From Oryzias latipes (taxonomy: Eukaryota > Chordata > Actinopteri > Beloniformes > Adrianichthyidae): a stretch of DNA of 64,000 nucleotides. The notes beneath the pieces were generated by a model. That model did not search any database, was not told the DNA's origin, and saw nothing but the letters and a program-made list of their open reading frames with translations. Of the stretch, positions 30,501-42,730 are shown in pieces. Each line of letters begins with the position of its first letter. The first letter of the stretch is position 1. The translations under genes and the position numbers were made by a program. The stretch spans positions 7,828,950 to 7,892,949 of the forward strand of contig NC_019872.2 of the NCBI RefSeq assembly GCF_002234675.1, in the 5' to 3' direction.

Positions 30501-33500
30501 GTGTAATGGACCTCCTGCATAAATTCTTTGGTACAGTGAAATACTGTTTCTGGCTTCTGGCCCACAGCACAGGGAGGCTCACAGAACAAAAAAGAACCAG
30601 GAGTCTAAATAATGCAACTCCTGCAGCAACGTCTTTCAACAGATAAAACAAGCAGGATAGTTTATTTTCATCACCATGAGCTGCCATATTTAATAAGGCA
30701 GTTGCCGAGGATAATTTACAAAAGGAAATAATGGATTCTGTTTTACGTGCAGGAAGACGGTCATAAGGTATTTGACATTCAGACGCCCAACGCTTCGCCC
30801 AGCACCCAATCAGTGGGCAGTGCCAACAGCAGTGGAGGAGCCGCAGATCTCTTTTCCAACTCGCCCATCGTTACCATCAATAATCAGTGAGTCTTCAAGC
30901 CTGCTCTTAATTTTCTGCTCTTGACTGCCAAGGCTTTTGCATTGCAGTCATCATAAATCCAATTTTTTTAAAGTAAAACAATAAACACATTTTTATCCTC
31001 CTTGCCGTAGTGTGCCAAACCTGACCAGCGAGCTGTTCACCCTGCAGCCTCACTTCCCCCCCATCCAGACCACACACACTGTGCCCAACAACAACAACGC
31101 TTGGGGAGGTAAGACTGCGGACACAAGAGGCGCACACGGTTATATGCAAGCACACAACAAAGAACACGTGCACTGTGTGTCTGGGATGGCCGCTCGCTTC
31201 TTGCTCTTGATTAATTTCTCCTCTTCTCTCCTTTCACATTGCCATGGTTACATCTGGATAACAGGTGACCTACTAAAGCCATCACCACCTACTCAGATTC
31301 ACAGCCCAGGAGCCCAACTGCACTCGGGGAAAATGCTGCCCAATGATTTGGACTCCTCGTTAGCAAATCTGGTTGGCAGTGAGTATAAGCACGACTCGTC
31401 GTCATTACCTCAAATTCTTTCATCTTCCAGGGTTGCTTCTTTTTTAATACATAATTTTTTCCCTTAGACCTGCAGTTTGGGGGGATGCCAGCTAAAAAGT
31501 AAGCGACATCAAATCTGTCTGAGGTCTCATCTAATAAATTGTGCGCACAGTGGTAAACCCTCTGATGTTTTTGTGTGTTAGGCCAGAGCTTCAGTGGAGT
31601 CAGCTGGTGGAGAAGAAGCCCACAGGAGGAAGTGGCTGGCAGTCTAAGACCATGTGCACCAGCACCAACTGGACTCACACCACTCATCCCATGGCGCCTG
31701 CACCCATGCCTGTCCCTCAGATGGTAAATCAAAACACATGGAAATGGTGTTTGCATCAGGGATGCAACCTTCAACACCGAAAGCGCCATTTAGGCCAAAA
31801 TCTCTCTGACCAAAACCCCTTTAGGAGCCACAAAGTCCTACAGACCCTCTAAATCAAATGCTACTACGGTGATTGTATTCATGTTACTTTTATGGCACAT
31901 ATAAATGAATTGTTGTCTACTATTAATAATTAAAGCCAAAATATAAACAGACATTTTTTTTCTAAATACAAAATTATTTTTACTTTGAGAAAGGGTTACA
32001 TGATTTCTTTTTTTAGACACTCTGTGCAACAATGCTGAAGCTAATCTTCACCAACAACAACACAAGTCATAAACAGCCTTTTTTCTTGTTACACCTTGGG
32101 GTGCTTTAGATTTTGTCCTGACTTGCTAGTGCAGTAAAACTGAATATTAACAGGAATTAGGAGGTTTAGGGTCCTAAAAACTGGAATAAAGATGTATAAA
32201 TTTATTCAGAAATTTTTCTTTTGCCAGCAACTAAACATCATTTAGCTGGATAAAATGTGTTTTCAACATTTTTCCATCATAAACGAAGCATACAGAAGTT
32301 CAAACATTTGAATCTGAGTCAGCATTGGTGTATTTTTCTTTAAGTTTCTTTAACCATTATTGCTGTAACTTCATATAAATGATTAGTTACAATTAAATCA
32401 ATGCCAAAAAAGTAACCCTTGCTTCTTAGAATTACTATTATTTTGAGTGTTTTTAAAGCCAAATCAGTGGGGTAAAAGAGCCCCATGTGGCTCCAGAGCC
32501 TCAGGTTGCAGACCCCTAATCTAAGCATTGTGAGGAGAGATATTGACACCCATCATGTGAAGTGAAATCTATATAAAGTTTATCCCTTGTGCTATCTTAG
32601 ATGACCCCACCCTTACATTGATGTGTTCTTCCTACCATGACAAAGGTGGATAAAGGTGGAAAGATTTCATGTAATCCATGGACACCAGTGAAGATCACAA
32701 ATCATTGAAGAAAAAAGGTTCAGAGCACTGTCTAGTGGGTCTAGATGACCCAACTCCCAATGGTAAAGTGCCTAGGATAGCACAAGGGTTACGGACACAG
32801 CTTGCATATGGTAGAATAAATCTAGCCTTTTTTTGCAGTTGCAGTAGTGCTCAATGAAACAGTGTAGTCCTATGGCCTCAGTAGCTGAGTGCATTTGTAC
32901 CGTCTTTACTGTCCTCAAAAGAGCTTCAAACCGTCGAGAGCGCCATCATTTCTCCATCTCTGTCAATTCCCTTTGTGCTCCAAACTGATTTTCTGCACGT
33001 CTCTTCTATTCAATCCGGTTTCATCTTCTTCATTTTGGCCTGAATAGACTCTCAAGTGAAACTGTTCATTTCACCAGCAAATGGCTCGGAAAGCCCGAGA
33101 CATGACTTGAATAGAGTAGAGGAGAATTTATCATGACAAATGGGAAAAGGTCTGGTTCATCTTCCTTGACCATTTGGAGAAAACGAATGAGCTCAACTGT
33201 AATCTAAGCATTATGAATTGGGTTGTTGACCTTTTTTTTTCCCTTCCTTTTCTCTCCACCTCTTTACAGAATGGGATGATCTATACTGGATACGTAAGTT
33301 TTCCTTAAGACCTCATCCTAATATTTTCTTCCTTTTATAACGTCTCTCCTTTTAACATTTGTGCTGTTGACGTTTTTTATTAAGGCAGTTTTGTTGATGC
33401 AACAAAAATAATTAGGAGGCGAGAATTTTTTGGTAGTGCCGCGTTGCAGTTTCAGTTTCAACCCTTGTGGTTATTACTGGCTGTCAAGCTGCCACTGTAA

Positions 33501-35582
33501 CTTAGCAATGCCATACTTCTTTTTGCTGCTTAAAGGTTAGGAATTTATTTCCATTTGTGTGCAAGAAGCAAGCGAATATGAAAAAAAAAGGAAACAAATG
33601 CTCAGAACATTTTGACAATTCTTCATAAACACTGTTTGGCTTTTGTTTGCATCAGAAAAAAAATCACATGTTGTGTTCTTGTGTTTTTTTTCCTGTACAG
33701 GCTCCAGCGCCTGTGGCTTTTCCTATGACAACACCCCAAGTGCCTGTGTACGGAATGGTACGAAATAACCCCTAACAACTTTTAAACTTTATTTCCTGCC
33801 TTTTTTCTTCTTTTTTTTTTTTGATAAATACACAGAGTTTCTCACTTACGAAGCTCCAAATTTAAGGACATAATTCAAATGTGTTCTTTTATTTTCTTAT
33901 AAAAATACAATACAATCTTAGTTTAAAAAAACAAAACAAATTTTAAACATAAATCGGGTCAAAATACAGAAGCAATGTCTGAGAAAACCATTCCTTCAGA
34001 TAACAAATGGGAACATCAGTTAGTGACATTTTACAGTGAGAAGGAATACTGAAATTAAAAAATGTTTGAGACAGGCTATTTTTTAACAAAGGATGGCACC
34101 AAGGTTGAACCATGCAAAGGCCGCAAAGCAGCACAGACTTGTAGTTTAGAACTTTTTCTACAATAGCATTCCCTATTTGAAATTCACACATCAGTACAGA
34201 TTGTTGTTTTTGTTTTTTTTTAACAAACTATGATTAATACAAAGCATTGTCAGAGTTGATATCCCAGACATTTCATTGGCACAAACAGCAGATACCTGTT
34301 GCATAGCATGGTAGGGATGTAACAATGCGTCAAACTCCTCTGTAGGCAAACATTTGAATGAGTCAAATTATTATTGGAATTACACCTTTTATACATTATT
34401 CTGCATATTTTGATGTATAAAACCTTTTTTTTTTACATGTCATAACTATATTTACATCTTTAAGTTATACATCGAATGCTAAATGACTTTAATTTTCCAT
34501 CTGTACTTATGTATGTGACCAGCTCCCTCCTCAGATGAGTCATCAAATGGGAGGCGTTCCTATGATGCCCGCACAGACCGTCATGTACAACCAGCCTGTC
34601 CTGAGACCCACCAATCCCTTTGGACCCATTCCGGGAACACAGGTGACATAAACACATCCACATTTTAGATAAAAAGCAGAACCTGTTTTTAAATGCACAG
34701 CAGCGGCTGAGTGACAAAAGCGTGTGGGAGGGAAATACAAACTAGGCGTCTAGAATCAACCATAAGAGCATAACATTTCAAATGTCATTACTTCAAACTT
34801 CATACTAAGCTGAGAAAAGCATTTTATTACTTGATAAAGTATAGATACTGTAATTTCACAGCGGTACTCTAAAATATATGCCATTGTTAAATTACATAAA
34901 TTCAACAACTGACAAAGATATTTACACCGTAACTATGCCAACACACATTCTGAAAATGGTTGATATTGGGAAAAAGATACTTTCGAATTTGTCTTATAAA
35001 ACAGCTGAATTACTTGGGGCAAACATTTCTCAAAGAAGAATGCCAAAGAATGTGATCATTAGAAAAATTTTTAACACAAAAGAATTAGAAACTTCAGGCA
35101 TTTTTTTAAACTGTTGTTTTCATTTTTAATGAGCATCAAGTAATTAAGGAGCTGTTCTAGGAAAACAACAGCCCACAAAAGGTCATTTATCTTTTTTTTT
35201 TTTAATAAATGAGTGTTTCATTCACTGAGTGAACAAATAAAAGCCTTAAACTTAGTTTGAAGTATCACTGTTCCTCTAAACTCCATTTAAAGACTGCCTA
35301 GGACCTTTAGTGACGATCTACAAGATCTTTAAAAACTCTCAAATACGAATGGGGGTGGTTCAAAGTGAGTAATTATAAGAAAAAACTGCTAGAGTATCTA
35401 AGGACCAAATAAATGAAGAAGTCACATAATTGCGTATTGAATTGTTATATCCCAAGAAGCTGTTTTCCTGGCACACTGGTAATCTGCTTGTCAATACATG
35501 TGTGAACGCATGATGAGATGTTTTGTTGGAGCTAAATTACTCTTGATTCTCTCCTCGTCTTCTGCAGATGCACTTCATGTAG
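15597..35582 (+). CDS. picalm: Phosphatidylinositol-binding clathrin assembly protein (CALM)
   Basis: Endocytic adaptor that binds PtdIns(4,5)P2, clathrin, AP-2 and R-SNAREs at coated pits. Nineteen coding exons: 15597-15726, 20750-20892, 22771-22846, 23236-23338, 24828-24921, 25004-25115, 25277-25383, 26746-26787, 29039-29124, 30191-30281, 30753-30886, 31011-31108, 31265-31378, 31468-31498, 31582-31723, 33270-33293, 33701-33757, 34523-34642, 35568-35582; 1,719 nt, 572 residues (human 652). The ANTH domain fills about residues 1-290: [16 protein letters not shown] start, lipid-binding K28 and K38-K39-K40-H41, then [13 protein letters not shown] and [11 protein letters not shown]. The tail has [13 protein letters not shown] and NPFG motifs and ends MHFM, like PICALM (QFM) and unlike SNAP91. 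The exon at 30191-30281 uses a GC donor. The central tail is shorter and diverged from human; optional exons may have been missed there. Confidence 0.93.
16335..16373 (+). repeat. (GGGA)n purine tract with G-quadruplex potential
   Basis: Eight consecutive G-runs of three to six separated by one or two A, all on the plus (coding) strand of picalm intron 1. This satisfies the usual four-run G-quadruplex pattern more than once and is also a pure purine tract able to form triplex DNA. Confidence 0.8.
19166..19826. mobile_element. GCCCACTCC-type DNA transposon, copy in picalm intron 1
   Basis: Starts 'taaagtcccacccc' and ends 'ggagtgggacttta', inverted copies of each other. The interior matches the copy at 49518-50149 ('gcatttctgagtatt', 'gttgtaaatcaggag', 'catccacttg', 'gttttcctcgtc') and the one at 27081-27652 ('tttctgcagag'). 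It contains a short GATGACTACTAT-type tandem repeat (about 19323-19362) and an AT palindrome at 19473-19539. Confidence 0.75.
19473..19539. repeat. AT-rich palindromic insert flanked by TGCCACTT direct repeats
   Basis: A 67-bp tract of alternating TA with GCAT interruptions sits between two identical 8-bp words TGCCACTT (19465-19472 and 19540-19547). It can fold into a long hairpin. It may be a microsatellite expansion or a tiny insertion with an 8-bp target duplication. Confidence 0.6.
20893..22770 (+). other. picalm intron 2, no exon found
   Basis: AT-rich intron with a 16-C run at 21001-21016 and a weak repeat-like stretch at about 22220-22310 ('caattcaatttatgcaaaca'). I see no additional exon. 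Confidence 0.5.
23521..23912. mobile_element. GCCCACTCC-type DNA transposon, short copy in picalm intron 4
   Basis: Begins 'gaagacccactctaatcatc' and ends near 'ccattttcattggcatctttaa', a mutated inverted copy of the start. The interior shares 'tttctgcagagc', 'aaaaatttgcctccgagctg' and 'gggcgggacc' with the copy at 27081-27652. The middle is deleted, leaving about 390 bp. Confidence 0.7.
24684..24762 (-). repeat. LINE/SINE 3'-tail relic, minus strand
   Basis: The phrase 'ctttatttataaagcatttt' followed by 'aacacaaagggctttacaga' is the antisense form of a widespread fish retroposon tail ('...aagcgctttgtgttac...aataaa'). Only this tail is left, just upstream of picalm exon 5. Confidence 0.45.
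26561..26605 (+). repeat. Pyrimidine (CTC/TTC) microsatellite in picalm intron 7
   Basis: A run of CTC and TTC trinucleotides inside a broadly pyrimidine-rich intron (about 26200-26745) that leads to the acceptor of the 42-nt exon 8. The rest of this intron (25384-26745) shows no other feature. Confidence 0.7.
27081..27652. mobile_element. GCCCACTCC-type DNA transposon, reference copy in picalm intron 8
   Basis: A 572-bp element with clear inverted ends: 'gaaggcccagtccgatcatc' at the left and 'attttcatcggagtgggcct' followed by 'tc' at the right. The symmetry can be extended to TTTGAAGG and CCTTCAAA. It has no open frame long enough to encode a transposase, so it is non-autonomous. It is the best-preserved member of the family here and anchors the other five calls. 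Confidence 0.8.
32584..32788. mobile_element. piggyBac-like MITE, copy 3
   Basis: Same length (205 bp), ends and interior as the copy at 6973-7177, with about five substitutions. It lies in picalm intron 15. Flanks read ttat and ttac, near-TTAA, consistent with a lightly decayed target duplication. Confidence 0.83.
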
Positions 35583-38500
35583 GGATGATGGTGTAACCAT
35601 GGCAGCAAAGCTGAAAGGAAAGAGATGGAGAGGAAGAGTCAACAGCGAACACAAATCCAGCGCAGGGGAACGACAGCGGAGGCCAAAGAGGGAAAGGGAG
35701 GAGAGAGGACCAGAGGATGGATAAATAGATGAAATGCTGATGTCAGTGTCATATCACCTGATCCTCTAATCTCCTCTCCTCTTTCCATGTGGCTTCTAAT
35801 CTCAGTTTCTGAACCTATAAGGAGTACAGAGCTGTGGCACCAGACACTCTGCACCCATCCAACTCATCCTATGTTTGATTTGCCACTTGAAGTGGCAGCT
35901 ACGACCTCCGCTGAAGCTAAAGACTGACAGCGACATGGAAGTCCTGAAGATACTTTGCCATCTCGAAGCTCACTAATACTTTCTTTCATGAAGGCTTACC
36001 TGCGGCTCTCTTCATCATCAAGCTGAACCAGGCCTGGAGGAAGCACATCTCTTTCTCTAACTGGATTGTTTGCTGGCACTTTACTAAATGTGAACTTTGC
36101 CAAGGGTGTGATTCTGTGTAGGAGATTTTAGCATCTAGTTCAGATTGGTTTCTGGTTGCATCATTCATTGCCTGATGTCAGACGTTTTTATTTGTCGTGC
36201 GTGCCCCTTTTTCTAATATTTCAGCGTGTCGAACATTTTTTCTCTTTATAAGCTCCATTTGTTCTTAAATGCGTAAAACAATGATTTGTGAGCACGCTTG
36301 TGTGACTGTAGACGGACGTAGATGTTTAGTGTGTGAATTGTTTCTCTGTAGGTACCTGATGTCATTACTGTGTTGCCAGGTGCCAATGTGTTACTGCACT
36401 GGAACTAACTGATGGAAGCACTGAGCCAGACCCAGTTGTTGCATTTGGATGTAAACAAACCTTTCACGCTAACTTTTGCTCTTTGGGGATGTGCTGTACA
36501 CACTGTTTCTTTTTGCTGTCTCTGTTTGCAGCTGTGCAATATCGTGCAAATCCCAGTATTGTCTTTCTCATATCTGTAGCCTGTTTAGAAAGCTTTTTCT
36601 GCTGTAGCATTGTACTTTCTCTGTGTCAACATCCGGTTTCTGTACAAATGTTTCTTTTTACTCTGCGGGGTTATTTTATAACTTGCTCTGTTACACCTTT
36701 TTCTGCTCTTATGGCAGTTATTCAAAGGGTGACTTTCAGTCTAGCTAGTTAGAAATGTTATTTCCTTCCTGTCCTGAGCATTTTTCCTGTCCAAATTTAG
36801 CATCAAGTCTATTTCCACTTCAAAAAAGCTAGGTTAGGGTAGTCACTACGGCACATGTCCAACCCTTAATGCAGAGGACAAACAGCTGTATTTTTGGAAG
36901 GTTTGTTTATCCAGTATATGGACACGGCAGATAAAGGTACAGAGTTAAGTCCGGTAAACTCATGAACTAACTAGGGGTCATCTCTTTACATCAGAACCCT
37001 GGTCATGCCTGAAGTGATGTGTACAGATCAACTCGGACAGGCGGAGACGAGGACGCTTTAATGAGGCATTAAACATTAATGTGAATTTTCGAACAGACCC
37101 AAGGTCAAGTGAGACCCACAGTTGGTGATAATATAAATATATATATATATATAGCACAAACCTTCAGAGAGGGGACAAAGCTCTGCTGCACAAACATCTA
37201 AAATCATTGCTGCGATGTACATTTAAAAGGGGCAATAATTGATAGGGGATTAAGTCGTTTTCTATTGACTGTGTCTGTTCTATGTACATGTAATGTGTGT
37301 GTGTGTTTATGGGCACATGCCTTTGCATAGAGATAAACAGGGTCATTTCCTTTGGTTTGACATGAAGGATCTCTAAGCGAGTCAGTGGCGTGTACTAAAT
37401 TAGCGTTGCGTGTTTTTGTGACAATGTGACACATCGACCCAAGGTGGCTTAAGGATCACAGACAAAATTGGGAATTCAAATAAATGTGAGGCGAGCCTCT
37501 GCAGGCAACTAAAGCTGAACGAGCTGGTTATTTCTACAACATTTAAACAGTAGATGTCGTCTAAGAATTGCTCGTTTGGTTGATAGATTCCCGTGGGCAA
37601 AGGTTGAACTGTAACGCCAGTCTTCCTGATGCAATGGCTCCCCAACAGGCACAGATACTACTGTTGTAGACCAATTGGACATAAATTCTCCAAAATTTCA
37701 CCAATGAATGAGCATCTGTCGTTTCACACACACCATTAACCCTTATTTCAGTGGTTTGTCTATGTCAGCTGGAGGCTATCGTCATTCATGCACTTCAGCC
37801 CCACTACGCAACTCAATCTGTCCTCTGCCAACCTCTGACTGTTACTGTGTCCCCTCTGTATATAGGTAATAATGTTCATGTGTTTTTAGACGTACCCTCT
37901 ATGTAAAGTGATTGAAGCCCCATTGGATGACATACTGTACATGGGACATTTTATTGCCGTATCTGTGTTTGAATGGTCGTAGTTTGGACTCATCATCCAG
38001 GGATGGGAGGGAGGGCAGGGTCGATGTTTGTAACGTTTGTGTCCATCGCCAGTAGTCAAGTAAAGGAGTTTGGGTAGGGGTGGGCGGGGATTGAAGGGCA
38101 AACTCTCACATCTGGTCTATACCAAGAGTGTCTTCATTGAGGAAGTGGACAGGACAGGGTCTGTCCTCTTCAAAACAGGAACATTTTTTTTGCACCAAAG
38201 TCATCATCAAAGCGCAGCTTCTACTTCAAGGTCACTAAGGATGGATGAAAAACTGAACAATTCCACAGATTTTGTTTCTTTTATTTTGAAACGAAGCAGT
38301 TTCTTTTGCATGATTAAGTGTTGTCTTTTTATTGGCTCGTGTGCCCGGTAAAAGCATGACCATTGTGTGAACTTTCTCTTACCGGTGTGTTTGGAATATG
38401 TTAAGGAAATTTCACAGAAGTTTGGGTTCTTTTGTTTTGTTTTATTCTTTTTTTTACTTACCTCCTGACATGAAATCTAATTGACATTCATAATCAACTG

Positions 38501-38940
38501 TTTTACAATGTAGAGTCTGTAACTGGTTGAAGGCTGCCTTGCATGGAGAAATGTAACTTGCAAGCAACCCATCATCTTCAACCTGTTACCAAAACTGCAT
38601 TTCTGTAAAACACCATGGATGTCAATGCCAGTGGTCACCTAGCTAGCTAGACATTGCAGTCTTGTAAAGAAAATTGCTCTTTATTAAAGCGTTGCTATTT
38701 TCAATACGTGTTTGAATGCTCACTCCTTTGTCATAATAAACCAGCAGCATCATGGGGGGCTGGGGTTGACTCAAAGTACTGTAATATGTTTGGTCTTGTC
38801 TCAGCTCTGTGGTGTACTGTATTTGCCCGTCTCGTCTTCTCACTTGTCATTGACTTGCTCATTACTTTCAAGTCATCCTCCAAAACGCAGGCTGGTTTCC
38901 TGAAACACTCATTCTAATAAAAGAACTCAGATGAGAGTTT
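35583..38940 (+). other. picalm 3'UTR with two polyadenylation signals
   Basis: No gene-like frame follows the picalm stop codon. AATAAA hexamers at 38735-38740 and 38916-38921 mark two probable transcript ends, giving a 3'UTR of about 3.2-3.35 kb, long as in mammalian PICALM. A short TA repeat lies near 37135-37152 and several ATTTA words occur. Confidence 0.7.
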
Positions 38941-39689
38941 TTAAATCATTTTGAACTAATGCTTACCAACAGGAAAGTAAAACTGAGGCTTTATAGAATA
39001 TTTTCCAGTAGCGATAGATTTTTAATTTTGCCTCATAAGGCAAAAGTAAAACCTGATGCACGAAAAACAATAAAAGTTGGCTTGAAATCAATTGAGTGCT
39101 TCTTTAAGATGCCACAGATCTCTTGAAAAAAAAAAAAAAAAGGTCTGTGACTACAACATCTTTGAAAGGAATAACCAGAAACCAGAGCTGCATTCCTGGA
39201 GCTAAAGTCTAATTTTTGTATTTCCATACTAAGCCAAGCAATGGCTTGATGTCATAGTTGTATATTTTGCCCAATAACATACATAGGCCAACTTATCTCA
39301 ATACCTCAGTAAATCATAGTTTGTTTTGCGTGCGGACTCTTCTGCACTCGTTTTGTATTGTAATGTTCATCCATTAAGTGTCCCATTTTTGATGAGTGCA
39401 TGAAACCTGCAGTGTCCATTAAAAACTTATCAGGGAGTGAGGTCCCATATGTTCGATTTCTTCTCACTTTATTTTTTGTAATTAAAATGACTGAATTAAA
39501 AATCATTTTTGAATTGTTACCAAATTATTTTGGTTTTATTTAAAAAGGTATAGATTGATGTTTTTGGAAGAAAATGTAATAAAAAATGTCATTTGATGCT
39601 GAGCTCTGACAATTTTCATTTTTGGAGACCAATAAACAAAAAAGCAGTAGTTCTTAAATATTCACAAAAAAGTAAGTACACAAGTTGAA

Positions 39690-42600
39690 ATTCATTTATT
39701 GATAATTAAACAGAACAAAGAACAAAACGTATTTTAAAACAACATGGTAGCATCCGTGTCCATTGTCATTCGTACAAGTAGAATGTGGCATTGAAATTGG
39801 TTTTGTTTAGGGGGTTGGGGGGGGGGGGGGAGCATTGAACCAGCAACCGATCCTGAGCCAGGTTTTTCAACTCTAATGGAGGGCCTACCAGTGTGCTCTT
39901 CAGCAAGGCACTTAACCCCAATGTGGTCACAGGGTTGCAGGAGAAGAACAACCCATCCACAAAAAGATCCTGAATCCAGCCGTGGTCATTTGGTACTGAA
40001 ATGTTGTGGATGTGGATGTAAAGAGATAACCACACCCTTTAAGAATTGTATGGGACGTGTTGAGTTTGAAGCAGGAATGTATGAATAAAAGGCAAAAAAT
40101 TGGGAAATGGAGCAGAAAAATCAAGAGGAAAAAATTAAATAGAAGATTTCCCTTAATAAAAGAAAAAAAGCAAAGGAGCAAGAGACACATTTCCAGAAAT
40201 TTTAACTCCAGACCAAAAAAATTAAACTTAAATAAATAGAAAGAAAAATCCATAGAGATGAGTCAGGGGGCTACGATGAGTCACGGGTGATTCGGCACTA
40301 TATTTGTGTGCTTGTGTGAACGCGTGTTTCAGGGGAGGGGCAGGAGTGTGTGGTCTGAGTGTTTACCTTAGTGGGTGGACACCCCATCGTCCACAGCAGT
40401 TTCAGGCCTAACGCTGCTGTTTTCCCCTTCCCACTCTACAGCTGCGTGTGGCGTACGTCCAGGGCAAGGGCTCAGTTTGGCTCCCTCCCACTCTAGCTGT
40501 AATAATCAGCAAGAGGAAGAAGGTGGCTGGAGCAGCAGTACAACAAGGCATGCAACTAACAGTTCAAATGGAGAAAGTGTGGAAAATGTAGAGTCGCTGT
40601 GTGTTGTTTGTGCCTTACAAGGCCCCTCAGTTCAAGTGCTGAATAAAAGAAAAGGTGAGCAACTGTGAGCAACAAACATCAAAGCAACAACTGTAGAATG
40701 TTGAAGCTGTGCATTAGCATCCTTTGCACGTGTTTGTTATAAAAATAATCAAGATGTAGGAAACCCAGTGAAATCTTATCTACGAGTGGGATTTCACATC
40801 TATATAGGTGTGATATAAATGCAAAGAAACTCAATAATCCTAGCCAAGGTTCACAATGGTGTGTGTTCCTGGTTGGATTAAATAAGAGAAAAAGGAGAAA
40901 TCATGGAGGCGCACTCAGCGCTGTTAAGAAATTCAAATAATGAAACAATCTTGAGTACCGCTTCCATCACGTCCTATTCATGCAGCTAGAAACCTCACAA
41001 CGCGCAACCACACCACAGCAAATAATATTCCTGATCTTTTTCCATTCTCCAAAAAGGTCAATCACCGTTTACCACAGCTTTTATCACCATAACTTCATAC
41101 CACACAATGTTTGTTTTCTCCTTCAACAAAAGCCTGTTTTCAAGCCCTACTTACAACAAGCACAACTATCATTCTTTTAAGGGGGTTGAGTTCAGACCAG
41201 CTTCCCTGAACTACAAATACGCCTGCTAAAGAAATACAATCGCGTCATCTAGCAGTCAAATAGTGACAGGAAACACTTTTTTCCCCGTCTTAAACTGTGA
41301 CGAAAAAAAGGGCTGATATTTACACAAGTGCCAAAGTGTAAATTTAGCATGAAAACCAGCTGGGAATTCCATGAAAACAGATGAACCAATGAAGAGGGAA
41401 AAGTCGGAGATAGAAAACGCAAAAGTTAAATTGGAAACATGACCGTCTATAATGCTGAGAATCCAAGAACAGCCACACATCGCCTATAAACATTGCTCAA
41501 TTAAGTTCACATATGTACATCAACACCAAAGAGACATCGCCGTCACCAACCCAGTATAGCCTAAACTCATATGATGGGAATCATCAGATTGCATTTTGTA
41601 AAAGAAAGTTTTTATAAACATTTGAGCACAGAACTGAACTTCAAATACTTTTGAAACTTTTCTGTTTTAATGTTACAGAGGCAAAAAACTGACCCTTGTT
41701 TAAGTAGACTTCGAGATAAACTAAGAAAGAATATGCAGAGTGGCTTATGACTATATAGTGTCTCTTACTAACATATTTTGCCTCATGCAAAGAAACGGGT
41801 AAGATCGTAAAAACAAAAGTTTCAAGTTAATTGTATCCCTTTGTGAACCTAAAATCAAACTTTTTTTATAATAGCAGTAAAAGAAAAAGAAGTTTGGGCT
41901 CACTATAATCGTTCAGTTTACAAATGCTATTGACTGTATCCCTTAAAGTGATTGTTACAGTTGGGCATAACAGAGAGTCCCAGTTGCTAGACTGAATCCC
42001 TCACAGGGAGGCAATTTTGTCCTAAAACGCATGACCAGACCGACTCAATCCGCTACAGTCTTTGGTATCTCTCCAGAAATGCCATCATCCCACGTTTTAT
42101 GTTACTTTTCTTAATTTGAGCCTCATGTGTTCTGCCGCAACAGTGTGGTAAATCTCATCTCCACCAAAACATTGAATAGAACCACGGTCAGAAGATCCCC
42201 AGGAAACTGTAATACTTCGAAAGTACAACAACCTTTTAAAGTAATTTTTAAAATTTTTAGCATCATGGAAATGTACGCCTAACCTACAATGGGCCCATTT
42301 GCTGACCAGTATTTTGCCCAAATCATGTGGCATCCAACTTCATGACCAACTGTAACAAACACTGGACTGCACAAACTATTGATGGCCTTAATGCACCAAG
42401 AATATTTCAAAAATTTAACCTTCTTCTTGACCTTAACCTATAATGATTTAACAAGGAATCAGTGGTGCCTCTACAACATACAACAGAGACTATAAACAAA
42501 ACTACGAGTGAAAAATGTTCCAAGTTTAATTGTCTTCATTATCTTCACTTGTCTAAAGACAAAGCTAACTCAGACAACAATTAAGTTGTAAAAAAGGACT

Positions 42601-42730
42601 ATGCTTTAGATTTAAAGCATTTTGATTACGACCTTGCTTCCCCCTGGGATGTTTGTTTCAACTGTCCCTACTGTAAATACACATGCGTTCACACACGTCT
42701 ACAGTGTGTAAGGAATGTGTGGGGGTGGGA
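39690..42730 (-). other. Probable rbm14 3'UTR
   Basis: Sequence downstream of the rbm14 stop (minus strand) up to the first canonical minus-strand AATAAA, at 39695-39700, about 3 kb away. It contains a degraded repeat with a 14-G run (39817-40035). On the plus strand a small frame at 40442-40591 follows a good acceptor-like tract, but it has no start, no donor and no recognised homologue. Confidence 0.5.
39817..40035. repeat. G-run plus degraded SINE-like segment
   Basis: A run of 14 G (39817-39830) is followed by 'ttcagcaaggcacttaaccc' and 'caatgtggtcacaggg', wording shared with a common fish repeat. The element is too eroded for its ends to be set with certainty. Confidence 0.4.

Noticed and set aside
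31289-31789. 166-codon minus-strand frame
   Set aside because: Shadow of picalm exons 13-15 on the opposite strand.
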